Positions 15,452 through 23,253 of a stretch of 32,045 bases of DNA are shown in pieces (the stretch's first letter is position 1; each line of letters opens with the position of its first letter). Source of the DNA: Candidatus Atribacteria bacterium UBA6251. GTDB taxonomy: Bacteria; Atribacterota; Phoenicimicrobiia; Phoenicimicrobiales; Phoenicimicrobiaceae. The position numbers and the translations under genes were made by a program. A model generated the notes under the pieces. It made no database searches and was not told the origin of the DNA. It worked only from the letters and a program-made list of their open reading frames with translations. Where the stretch lies: NCBI GenBank assembly GCA_002441285.1, contig DJVR01000005.1, positions 1 to 32,045 on the forward strand, given 5' to 3'.

Positions 15452-16360
15452 TTAAGGAGGACACTTGCCACAGGTAGAACGGAATAAGGTAGTACTTAAG
15501 TATCTATCTCCTCGATCAGGTAAAATTACTACTATTAAGCCAGATTTCATTTTCTTAGCTACTAGTAAAGCTCCCGCCACTGCTGCTCCACTGGACATAC
15601 CTACAAAGAAACCTTCCTGAATAGCCAGTAATCTAGTCATCTTAAAAGCAGAATCATCTTCAATTGTGACCTTATCATCTAATTCGTCAGCATGGTATAT
15701 TTTAGGGACAATTGATTCCTCCATATTTTTAAGGCCTTGAATTTTATGTCCTCTGGTAGGTTCAACTCCTATCACTTTAATTTGTGAATTCTTTTCTTTA
15801 AGATATTGGCCTGTCCCCATCAAGGTGCCACTGGTTCCTATTCCAGCTACTAATATATCCACCTTACCTTCGGTTTGTGAAAATATTTCCGGTCCAGTAG
15901 TTTCATAATGAGCAAGAACATTATTTTTATTTTCAAATTGATTAGGCATAAAATACTTATCTGGTTCCTCAGTAATTAACTGATGAGTTCTTCTTATTGC
16001 GCCATCTGTTCCTTCTTCAGCGGGAGTCAGCACTGTTTCAGCTCCAAATGCCTCAATAATCCGACGCCTTTCTATACTAACACATTCAGGCATATAAAGT
16101 TTTACTTTATAGCCTTTAGCTGCTCCTATCATAGCCAGGGCAATGCCAGTATTCCCCGAGGTAGGTTCTACTATGATTTTTCCTGGATTAAGCTCACCTG
16201 ATTCTTCTGCCTTTTTTATCATATAATAAGCTGGACGATCTTTTATGGAACCACCAGGATTACTCCCTTCCAACTTTCCCCAAATTTTTACTTTTGTATG
16301 CTGATTAAGATTTTTCAGTTCTACGAGTGGTGTATGGCCAATAGCTGATAATATACTCAT
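15452..16360 (-). CDS. cysM: Cysteine synthase (O-acetylserine sulfhydrylase, CysM/CysK family)
   Basis: PLP enzyme that makes cysteine from an activated serine and sulfide. The 302-aa protein has PLP Lys40 in NPGGSIKDRPA, the substrate loop TSGNTG at 67-72, a glycine-rich phosphate loop GIGTSGTLMGTG, and SSGAAVAGA. The end PDRGDRYLSTTLF is CysM-like, followed by a C-terminal CGKC pair (Cys297, Cys300), which could bind metal or be redox-active. The preferred donor (O-acetylserine or another activated serine) cannot be told from sequence. It lies 73 nt after an Rrf2 regulator gene, a common arrangement for cysteine control. Confidence 0.9.
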   Translation of the reverse strand: MSILSAIGHTPLVELKNLNQHTKVKIWGKLEGSNPGGSIKDRPAYYMIKKAEESGELNPGKIIVEPTSGNTGIALAMIGAAKGYKVKLYMPECVSIERRRIIEAFGAETVLTPAEEGTDGAIRRTHQLITEEPDKYFMPNQFENKNNVLAHYETTGPEIFSQTEGKVDILVAGIGTSGTLMGTGQYLKEKNSQIKVIGVEPTRGHKIQGLKNMEESIVPKIYHADELDDKVTIEDDSAFKMTRLLAIQEGFFVGMSSGAAVAGALLVAKKMKSGLIVVILPDRGDRYLSTTLFRSTCGKCPP

Positions 16361-16433
16361 AATTCTCTTCTGAAACTCCTTTGTTTGGATAATTTTTATA
16401 AATACTTTGCATCATATTAACTACTTCCTTAGT

Positions 16434-16844
16434 CTATTTTTTTTGTGATTGCACTAAATCCTCTAAAGTTATAGAATTCAGCACCTCTGAAACTCTTTCA
16501 TCCAATTTTTTCCAAATATTCCTAGTTACACATTTAGAAACCCGTGAACAAATATCCGGATTCTTTACACATTCCACAAAACTTATACTCCCCTCTAAAG
16601 TCTGCACAATCTCTTTCATAGTGATTTGAGAAGGAGGTTTAGCTAGTTGATACCCTCCATGAGCTCCTCGGGAAGAAATGATCAACCCACCTGCCCTGAG
16701 CGGAATAACCAGGTGGCTTAAATATTTTTCGGAAATTTCTTCTTTTTCGGCAATATCCTTTAAAAAGATGGTACCTTGATTAAAATTTAGGGCTAATTCT
16801 AATAATAATCTGGTTCCGTATCTAGCTCTAGTGGAAAGTCTCAT
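16434..16844 (-). CDS. Rrf2-family regulator (IscR/CymR-like)
   Basis: A 136-aa winged-helix regulator. MRLSTRARYGTRLLLELA begins the protein, the recognition region is KEEISEKYLSHLVIPLRAGG, and the wing is SSRGAHGGYQLAKPP. Cys92, Cys99 and Cys105 occur in a spacing close to the [2Fe-2S] ligands of IscR (92/98/104), which suggests cluster sensing, unlike cysteine-free CymR. Being directly upstream of a cysteine synthase gene, it may control cysteine or Fe-S supply; the target is inferred. The ATG is preceded by GAGGTG. Confidence 0.9.
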   Translation of the reverse strand: MRLSTRARYGTRLLLELALNFNQGTIFLKDIAEKEEISEKYLSHLVIPLRAGGLIISSRGAHGGYQLAKPPSQITMKEIVQTLEGSISFVECVKNPDICSRVSKCVTRNIWKKLDERVSEVLNSITLEDLVQSQKK

Positions 16845-16859
16845 AAAATCACCTCACTT

Positions 16860-16891
16860 ATTACTACTAATACTATTATATTTGTAGTAAT
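16860..16891. promoter_or_regulatory. Inverted-repeat operator candidate of the Rrf2 gene
   Basis: Perfect 8-nt arms ATTACTAC (16860-16867) and GTAGTAAT (16884-16891), 16 nt apart, begin at the edge of the -10 element and cover the transcription start. The position fits autorepression by the Rrf2 protein. Confidence 0.5.
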
Positions 16892-16918
16892 TCTAATATA
16901 AAAAAATATTTTTGTCAA
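16890..16918 (-). promoter_or_regulatory. Promoter of the Rrf2-cysM unit
   Basis: A perfect TTGACA (16913-16918) and TAGAAT (16890-16895) are separated by 17 nt, 46 nt before the ATG. It marks the Rrf2 gene as the start of a separate transcription unit. Confidence 0.7.
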
Positions 16919-17000
16919 TGATTAGCTTATTTATGAATTTAGCGTGAAATAAATTAATCATTAATTAAATAATGGATAATTTACAAAATAAATAGATTAA

Positions 17001-18131
17001 TTAAAGAGAATGTTTTAATTTTTTAATTATTTCTTCTCCTACTTCCATAGTGGTAGCCTTTCCACCAAAGTCTGGAGATTTTATTTTTCCTTCTTTAAGA
17101 ACCTTTTCTACTGCCCTTTCTATGCTTAAAGCCATTTCATTTTCTCCCAAAAAATCCAGCATCATAGCTCCCGCCAGGATGGTTGCAACAGGATTAGCCA
17201 TATTCTTTCCGGCTATATCAGGAGCAGAACCGTGAATAGGTTCAAACATAGAAATTCCTTCAGGATTTATATTTCCTCCCGCAGCTACCCCTAAGCCACC
17301 TTGAATTATGGCTCCTAAATCAGTAATAATATCTCCAAACATATTAGGAGTAACCACCACCTTAAACCATTCAGGTTTTTGAATGAAATACATTGTGGCA
17401 GCATCTACAAAAATAAATTCTGTTTTTATATCTGGATATTGAGCTGAAATATTTTTAAATACTTCTCTCCAGAGTCCATAAACATCAGTTAATACATTTG
17501 CTTTATCTACTGAGATTACCCGTTCCATATTTTTTTTCTTAGCCAGTTCAAAGGCATATTTGATTACTCTTTGAGCTCCTGGTTTACTGATTAAACCAAT
17601 TTGATAAGCCAACTCTTCTTCTTGTTCTAAACTAAAATTAACCTGTATTTTAGTCCTGTATAATTTCCTCTTAATTTCTAAGTCATCCTGATTAGTTTTG
17701 TTCTTGAACCAACCACCAATCCCTATATAAAAGTCCTCAGTATTCTCTCTAACCACGTAAAAATTAATATCCTCTGGTTTCTTATCTTTTAAAGGACAAA
17801 AAACTCCTTGATATAATCTAATAGGGCGTAAATTGATATATTGATCAAAATAAAATCTAATTTTCAACAATATCTCTTTTTCTAAGATACCTGGTTTTAC
17901 TCGTGGATCGCCTATTGCTCCGAAGTAAATGGCATCCATATCCTCTATCTCCTTTAAGGCACTATCAGGTAACAACTCCCCGGTTTTTAAATAATATTCA
18001 GCACCAAAGGGATATTCAATCCAGTTGATGTCTATGTTAAATAATTTAGAGGCAAAATCTATAACCTTTTTACCTTCTCTAATTATTTCCGGTCCTATTC
18101 CATCTCCAGGAATCAAAGCTAAATTATACAT
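17001..18131 (-). CDS. leuB: 3-isopropylmalate dehydrogenase (beta-decarboxylating dehydrogenase family)
   Basis: NAD-dependent oxidative decarboxylation of 3-isopropylmalate, and probably of 3-methylmalate in the citramalate route. At 376 aa, IPGDGIGPE opens the protein. Substrate motifs are LKIRFYFDQYINLRPIRLY and VVRENTEDFYIGIGGWF. The catalytic Lys-Asp region is VDKANVLTDVYGLW, then MFGDIITDLGA and EPIHGSAPDIAGKNMANPVA. DQYINLRPIRL and RENTEDFYIGIGG resemble tartrate/D-malate dehydrogenases more than classical LeuB. Adjacency to leuD (27 nt) argues for LeuB function, with broad specificity likely. Confidence 0.85.
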   Translation of the reverse strand: MYNLALIPGDGIGPEIIREGKKVIDFASKLFNIDINWIEYPFGAEYYLKTGELLPDSALKEIEDMDAIYFGAIGDPRVKPGILEKEILLKIRFYFDQYINLRPIRLYQGVFCPLKDKKPEDINFYVVRENTEDFYIGIGGWFKNKTNQDDLEIKRKLYRTKIQVNFSLEQEEELAYQIGLISKPGAQRVIKYAFELAKKKNMERVISVDKANVLTDVYGLWREVFKNISAQYPDIKTEFIFVDAATMYFIQKPEWFKVVVTPNMFGDIITDLGAIIQGGLGVAAGGNINPEGISMFEPIHGSAPDIAGKNMANPVATILAGAMMLDFLGENEMALSIERAVEKVLKEGKIKSPDFGGKATTMEVGEEIIKKLKHSL

Positions 18132-18158
18132 TCTCTTTTCTCCTTTTCAATATATTTA

Positions 18159-18665
18159 TTAATCTTTTGAAGATAAACCCAGTTCTTCTTTGACATACTC
18201 CATCAAGCCTCCAGCTAAAATTATTTTCTGGACAAATTTCGGTAAGGGGTTGATTTTATAAACTCTACCTCTAGTCAAATTTTTTATGGTTCCTTCTACA
18301 GAATTAACCTCTAATCTATCGCCCAGCACACATTCCTCCACTACTTTTTCTGATTCAAAGATTGGTAGACCAATATTTATGGCATTTCTAAAGAAGATAC
18401 GGGCAAAAGACTTAGCTATAACACAGGATATACCTGCTGCTTTTAAAGCAATAGGGGCATGTTCACGAGAACTTCCACAACCGAAATTATTTCCTGCTAC
18501 TATAATATCTCCTTGCTCCATCTTGTTCATAAATTCAGGGTCATAATCTTCCAGACAATGTAAAGCTAACTCCTGAGGGTCAGAAGTATTAAGATAACGA
18601 GCCGGAATAATTACATCAGTATCAATATTATCCTTCAATTTCCATATTTTTCCTTTAATGATCAT
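18159..18665 (-). CDS. leuD: 3-isopropylmalate dehydratase small subunit
   Basis: Small (swivel) subunit of the isopropylmalate isomerase. The 168-aa protein is the short type common in archaea and anaerobic bacteria. Signatures are WKLKDNIDTDVIIPARYLNT near the start and AGNNFGCGSSREHAP near residue 57. It starts directly after the leuC stop codon with a strong GAGGAGG site. The enzyme probably also acts on citramalate. Confidence 0.95.
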   Translation of the reverse strand: MIIKGKIWKLKDNIDTDVIIPARYLNTSDPQELALHCLEDYDPEFMNKMEQGDIIVAGNNFGCGSSREHAPIALKAAGISCVIAKSFARIFFRNAINIGLPIFESEKVVEECVLGDRLEVNSVEGTIKNLTRGRVYKINPLPKFVQKIILAGGLMEYVKEELGLSSKD

Positions 18666-19928
18666 TTAATTTACCTCCTCTGGGTTGACTATTTCACCAA
18701 CTATAGCTGAAGCGGCTGCTACAGCAGGGTTAGCCAGATAGACTTCGCTTTCTGGATGACCCATTCTCCCTACAAAGTTTCGATTGGTAGTAGAAATGGC
18801 TTTTTCTCCTTTAGCTAATACTCCCATATAACCACCTAAGCAAGGACCGCAGGTAGGTGTGCTTACAGCTGCTCCAGAAGAAATAAATATTTCGATTAAT
18901 CCTTCTTTAACTGCTTGCAAGTAAACATCTTGAGTTGCTGGAATAATAATTAATCTAACCCGGGGATGGACTTTTTTATTTTTTAAAATCTGGGCAGCTA
19001 TACGTAGATCTTCTATTCTACCATTGGTACAAGAACCAATTATAGATTGATCAATTTTAATTCCCTTTGCTTCATTTACAGGCTTTGCATTCTCGGGAAG
19101 ATGTGGAAAAGCTACTTGTGGTTCAATTTTAGTGACATCGATTTGAACAATCTTTTCATAATTAGCATCGGAATCGCTTTGATAGACTTGATAGGGTCTC
19201 TGATTACGACCTTTTAGATAGGTCAAGGTAATCTGATCAGGTTCAATAATTCCAGTTTTAGCACCTGCTTCAATGGCCATATTGCACATAGTAAAGCGAT
19301 TATCCATAGATAGATTTTTAATAACTTCTCCAGAAAATTCCATTACCTTATAATTAGCACCTTCTACTCCAATCTGAGAAATAGTATAAAGAATTAAATC
19401 CTTTCCACCTACCCATTTATTTAATTTCCCTGTATAGATAAACTTAATAGTAGAAGGAACTCTAAGCCAAACTTCACCAAGGGCTAGAACGGCGGCTAAA
19501 TCAGTACTGCCTACTCCTATGGCAAAGGCTCCTAATGCTCCAGAGGTATCAGTATGAGAATCAGCCCCTACTACTATTTCTCCAGGAAGTACCAAACCTT
19601 TTTCAGGTAGAAGGGTATGTTCAATCCCCATTCTCCCTATCTCAAAATAATGATCTATTTCGTATTCCTGTGCAAATTTTTGTAATATCTTACACTGTTC
19701 GGCTGACTTTATATCTTTATTTGGAGTAAAGTGGTCTGGAATTAAGCCGATCCTTTTTTTATCAAATACCTGTTTTGCTCCGCTCTCTTTAAAATATTTT
19801 ATAGCAATCGGAGCAGTAATATCATTGGCAAATGCAAAATCCACCCGGGCTTTTATGATGTCACCTAATTTAAAATTTTTAGTATCTGTATGGGCAGAAA
19901 GTATTTTTTCGGTAATTGTTTTTCCCAT
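18666..19928 (-). CDS. leuC: 3-isopropylmalate dehydratase large subunit
   Basis: [4Fe-4S] aconitase-family subunit that isomerises 2- to 3-isopropylmalate. At 420 aa it is the shorter homoaconitase-type LeuC. Cluster ligands lie in SCTNGRIEDL and in TPTCGPCLGG (CxxC). GADSHTDTSGALGAF is the active-site His-Thr region. The frame extends to 19943, but the stretch GGAAGGAG between 19943 and 19928 is the ribosome site for the ATG at 19928. It lies 203 nt after metF; I see no clear promoter in that gap. Confidence 0.95.
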   Translation of the reverse strand: MGKTITEKILSAHTDTKNFKLGDIIKARVDFAFANDITAPIAIKYFKESGAKQVFDKKRIGLIPDHFTPNKDIKSAEQCKILQKFAQEYEIDHYFEIGRMGIEHTLLPEKGLVLPGEIVVGADSHTDTSGALGAFAIGVGSTDLAAVLALGEVWLRVPSTIKFIYTGKLNKWVGGKDLILYTISQIGVEGANYKVMEFSGEVIKNLSMDNRFTMCNMAIEAGAKTGIIEPDQITLTYLKGRNQRPYQVYQSDSDANYEKIVQIDVTKIEPQVAFPHLPENAKPVNEAKGIKIDQSIIGSCTNGRIEDLRIAAQILKNKKVHPRVRLIIIPATQDVYLQAVKEGLIEIFISSGAAVSTPTCGPCLGGYMGVLAKGEKAISTTNRNFVGRMGHPESEVYLANPAVAAASAIVGEIVNPEEVN

Positions 19929-20131
19929 AATAACTCCTTCCATATTTTATAAATTAATCTATATTTATCAGATTTAAGCTGACTGCTTTTATAATTATTA
20001 TCATTGTTAAAAGCTTTATCTTTTTATCTATTCTAATCATCTAGGATAAATATTTTCTAACTCATCAATAAACAGAATAATTTTAAAAATCAAAGGATTA
20101 AAAATTAGCTGATAACCAAAAATACTAACGA

Positions 20132-21004
20132 CTATTTATTGTTTAACAAGCTACATACTAATTCCATATCTCGTAAAGGAAAAATATGAATCCCTGCTAT
20201 CTCATCTTTTAATTTCTTTATTTCACCAATAATTTCCTGACTTATTTTTATCCCTTCTTTTATATCTTTCTCTTTCATTCTTTTTTGTATTTTTTCGGGA
20301 ATATAAATTCCGGGTAAATTATTCTTGATATATTCAACCATTTTATAGCTCTTTAAAGGCATAACTCCAATAATTTTAGGAATTTTAATATGAGAAACAA
20401 GTTTTAAAAATTCCCTTAATAATTTTAGGTCATAAACAGGTTGGGTTTGCACAAAATCAATTCCAGCAGATACTTTTTCTTCAAATCGTGCTATCTCCTT
20501 TTTTAAATCTAAAGCTGTAGGATTAACTGCTGCCCCTACAAAAAAATTTGTTCTGTCTGTTGGTTCCTTAATTAGATATTTATTTCCATTATTTAAACTT
20601 TTTATCATTTTTATTAATCCAATAGAATCTACATCATAAACTCCAGTTGCCTTAGCATAATCTCCTACTTCAGGTGGATCTCCGGTTAAAGCCAAAATAT
20701 TTTCTACCCCTAAAGCTGCAGCTCCTAAAAGTTCTGCCTGTAAACCTAATAAATTTCTATCTCGACAGGTTATATGAAAAATTGGTTCTAAATTTATTCT
20801 TTCCTTAATAATATGAGAAAGAGCAATTGAACTCATCCTCAATCTGGCTAAAGGGCAATCCGTAATATTTACTGCATCTACTATCTTTCTAAAATGGTAT
20901 GTATTTACCTCCTTTAAAATTTTATCTATATTCAAAGTTTTAGGAGGATCTAGTTCTACTGTTACTACAAATTTTTTAGCGGCTAATTTTTCTCTTAAAT
21001 TCAT
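20132..21004 (-). CDS. metF: Methylenetetrahydrofolate reductase
   Basis: Reduces 5,10-methylene-THF to 5-methyl-THF, the methyl donor for methionine from homocysteine. The 290-aa TIM barrel has VVTVELDPPKT (Glu of the active site), NITDCPLARLRMSS, LALTGDPP and QTQPVYDLKLL (FAD and folate sites), and KIIGVMPLKS. It follows proC by 49 nt in the run that starts with the homocysteine genes, so the two activities are probably co-expressed. It is the short form without the zinc-binding MetV partner; no metV or metH is in the window. Confidence 0.92.
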   Translation of the reverse strand: MNLREKLAAKKFVVTVELDPPKTLNIDKILKEVNTYHFRKIVDAVNITDCPLARLRMSSIALSHIIKERINLEPIFHITCRDRNLLGLQAELLGAAALGVENILALTGDPPEVGDYAKATGVYDVDSIGLIKMIKSLNNGNKYLIKEPTDRTNFFVGAAVNPTALDLKKEIARFEEKVSAGIDFVQTQPVYDLKLLREFLKLVSHIKIPKIIGVMPLKSYKMVEYIKNNLPGIYIPEKIQKRMKEKDIKEGIKISQEIIGEIKKLKDEIAGIHIFPLRDMELVCSLLNNK

Positions 21005-21053
21005 TAATCACCTATCTACCTTTCCCCACAATTAAAAATCATTTCTGGCTTAT

Positions 21054-21869
21054 TTATTGTGAAATCTCTTTGGATTTCTCCGTTGCTCGACTGACTGCTT
21101 TAATCAGAGTAACTCTTATTCCTCCATCTTCTAACTCCATTAACCCATCTACTGTAACCCCTGCAGGAGTAGTCACTGCATCTTTTAATAGGGCTGGATG
21201 CATACCGGTTTTTAATACCATCTTTGCTGCCCCTAATAAAGTTTGGGCGCTTAATCTTTGTGCTAATTCCCTGGGTAAACCCATTCTGACTCCTCCTTCA
21301 GTTAAGGATTCAATAATTATATAAGTATAAGCAGGACCACTACCAGATAAAGCGGTAACTACGTCCATCAACTCTTCTCGTTGAATAATTTCTACTAGTC
21401 CTACTGCCCCAAAGATATTTAAAGCCATCTGAAGGTGATGATTATCAACATATCTCCCGGGGCAAAGAACAGTTATCCCCTCATTGATCAAGGCTGGAGT
21501 ATTGGGCATAGCCCTAATTACTGGTATTTTCTTTTCTAAATATTCCTCTATAAAATGAGTGCTAATAGCTGCAGCAATAGATATGATCAGTTGCTTTTCT
21601 GAAACTACCTCTTTAATTTCAGTAATTACTTTTCTTATCATTTGAGGTTTAATAGCCAAAATGATTATATCTTTCCCCACAATCATTTCTTTATTTTCAA
21701 TATAAGTCATAATGTTGTATTTTTCAGCTATCTTTTTAGCATGTTCTTCTTGAGCTGTGCTCCCACTTAAATCTTCTTTCCTAACTAAATTATTTTTAAT
21801 TATGCCACTAAGCAAGGTTTCTCCCATTTTGCCAACCCCTATAATGGCAATTTTTTTACCTACAAACAT
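21054..21869 (-). CDS. proC: Pyrroline-5-carboxylate reductase
   Basis: Last step of proline synthesis, NAD(P)H-dependent reduction of P5C. The 271-aa protein has an N-terminal Rossmann fold (IAIIGVGKMGETLLSG). VIRAMPNTPALINEGI comes mid-protein. The C-terminal signature runs from ALSGSGPAYTYIIIESL to KDAVTTPAGVTVDGLMELE. It lies 13 nt after the UPF0280 gene with GAGGAGG before the ATG. Its presence among sulfur genes may only reflect operon packing. Confidence 0.95.
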   Translation of the reverse strand: MFVGKKIAIIGVGKMGETLLSGIIKNNLVRKEDLSGSTAQEEHAKKIAEKYNIMTYIENKEMIVGKDIIILAIKPQMIRKVITEIKEVVSEKQLIISIAAAISTHFIEEYLEKKIPVIRAMPNTPALINEGITVLCPGRYVDNHHLQMALNIFGAVGLVEIIQREELMDVVTALSGSGPAYTYIIIESLTEGGVRMGLPRELAQRLSAQTLLGAAKMVLKTGMHPALLKDAVTTPAGVTVDGLMELEDGGIRVTLIKAVSRATEKSKEISQ

Positions 21870-21882
21870 CTAATCCTCCTCC

Positions 21883-22632
21883 TCATATTACGCTAAAATC
21901 AACGTCTCCCCAAATACCCACCTGGTCATCTTTGATAATAAATATACCTTTTATTCCTTTGATCTTTTGAGCATAATTTAATCCTTTACGAATATCTTTT
22001 TTTGTTTTTATTAGATTACCAATAGCTGTGGCAGCTGCATCAGAAAATAAGACAGAATTAGAAATTACTGTAACTGCATCTGCAGTACCAAAACTTAAAG
22101 ATGGCCCTATTGTTCCAGAAGAAGTACACACTCCTATCCAATTCTCCTGAGCATTTATCTTTAAGATAATTCTTTCACTTAAAATAGACTCCCCAGCAAA
22201 GATATTTACTTTTCTAGTCTTTTTACTCTTTATAAAAATATCCCCACCATTTTCTACAATAATTTCAGTTGAATAGTGTAAAAGTGCTTTCCCGATAAAT
22301 TCAGCAACTGCTCCAGCTACTGCCGCCATAGGTCCCACTCCACAACGACTTGCTGCTTCAATCATAGATCTAATTATTTTTGGAGCATTAATATCCTGTG
22401 AATATGGCAAAAGGGTATCTTTAAAAAGGGGATAAATTTTAATATAATCCTCTATCTCTCTTCTAAACTTGGACAAAAAATACTGAGCATAATACCTCAA
22501 ATTCTGATTTGCCCGGATATACAAATCACTTTCTCCTTCTCTTACCTGAAAAGAGACCAAATCTCTGTCTTTAATGGAATTACGATAAATTCTTTCTTTA
22601 TATTCTACTTTTCTAATCAAAGGGGAAATCAT
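21883..22632 (-). CDS. UPF0280 (COG2122) protein, candidate sulfide-assimilation factor
   Basis: A 249-aa ApbE-like UPF0280 protein. Typical segments are AASRCGVGPMAAVAGAVAEF near residue 95, IIVENGGDIFIKS, CTSSGTIGPSLSFGTADAVT and SDAAATAIGN. The methanogen homologue MA1715 was reported to be needed for efficient sulfide use in homocysteine and cysteine synthesis. Here it lies 68 nt after the NIL-ferredoxin gene and follows the DUF39 gene, which strengthens that functional link. The chemical role is unknown. Confidence 0.88.
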   Translation of the reverse strand: MISPLIRKVEYKERIYRNSIKDRDLVSFQVREGESDLYIRANQNLRYYAQYFLSKFRREIEDYIKIYPLFKDTLLPYSQDINAPKIIRSMIEAASRCGVGPMAAVAGAVAEFIGKALLHYSTEIIVENGGDIFIKSKKTRKVNIFAGESILSERIILKINAQENWIGVCTSSGTIGPSLSFGTADAVTVISNSVLFSDAAATAIGNLIKTKKDIRKGLNYAQKIKGIKGIFIIKDDQVGIWGDVDFSVI

Positions 22633-22700
22633 TATTTATCCTCTTTATTATCTTCTTAAGTTAAGATTTTATAATTATTCTAACGAGGTATAAAAACTAA

Positions 22701-23108
22701 TTAAAAAGTAACTTTTATTGCCCCTAAAGGACAAGCTTCTACACAATTACCACAAACTATACATTTTTCATAATCAAACTTCAATTTGTAAGTAATTTTA
22801 TCTAAAGAAATTACTCCGGTAGAACAGATAGCTACACAAGCCCCGCAATCAACACATTTTTTCTCATCCCAGATTACTTCCTGTTCTAAAAATTCCACTT
22901 TAACCCCTAATTGTCTTACAAAATCTAAACCTTCTTTTATCTGCGGCTTACTTCCTTTGAGTTCTAAAACTAATTTTCCTCCCAAATTTGGCTTAAATTT
23001 TGCCTGTAAGATATTCACCCACAAATCGTATTTTTTTATCAACTGATAAGTTACTGGTTTTTCTACATTCTCGGAAGAAAAAGTAAAAATAACCTTCTTT
23101 TTTAACAT
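22701..23108 (-). CDS. NIL domain plus two [4Fe-4S] ferredoxin protein of homocysteine synthesis
   Basis: A 135-aa protein with an NIL domain at about residues 1-75 and two CxxCxxCxxxC clusters: Cys85/88/91/95 and Cys116/119/122/126. This is the layout of MA1822, the partner of the DUF39 sulfurtransferase in Methanosarcina. There it is thought to supply electrons for reductive transfer of sulfide to aspartate semialdehyde. It sits 145 nt after the DUF39 gene in the same direction. It is cytoplasmic; no signal peptide is seen. Confidence 0.9.
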   Translation of the reverse strand: MLKKKVIFTFSSENVEKPVTYQLIKKYDLWVNILQAKFKPNLGGKLVLELKGSKPQIKEGLDFVRQLGVKVEFLEQEVIWDEKKCVDCGACVAICSTGVISLDKITYKLKFDYEKCIVCGNCVEACPLGAIKVTF

Positions 23109-23253
23109 TCAAATCATCCTCTCACTAATATATTAGTTAGTAATAAATCCTCATTGATGATTAACTCATAAACTTAAAGCTTTTTTTAAATAAAAAGTAC
23201 TTTTAATGCAGGAGTCAAATTTATTCAAATCTTTTTCTTCGCTTACACTTTTC

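Noticed and set aside
19944..20131. Promoter or leader RNA in front of leuC
   Set aside because: The gap is AT-rich, but no convincing -35/-10 pair, T-box core or terminator was found.
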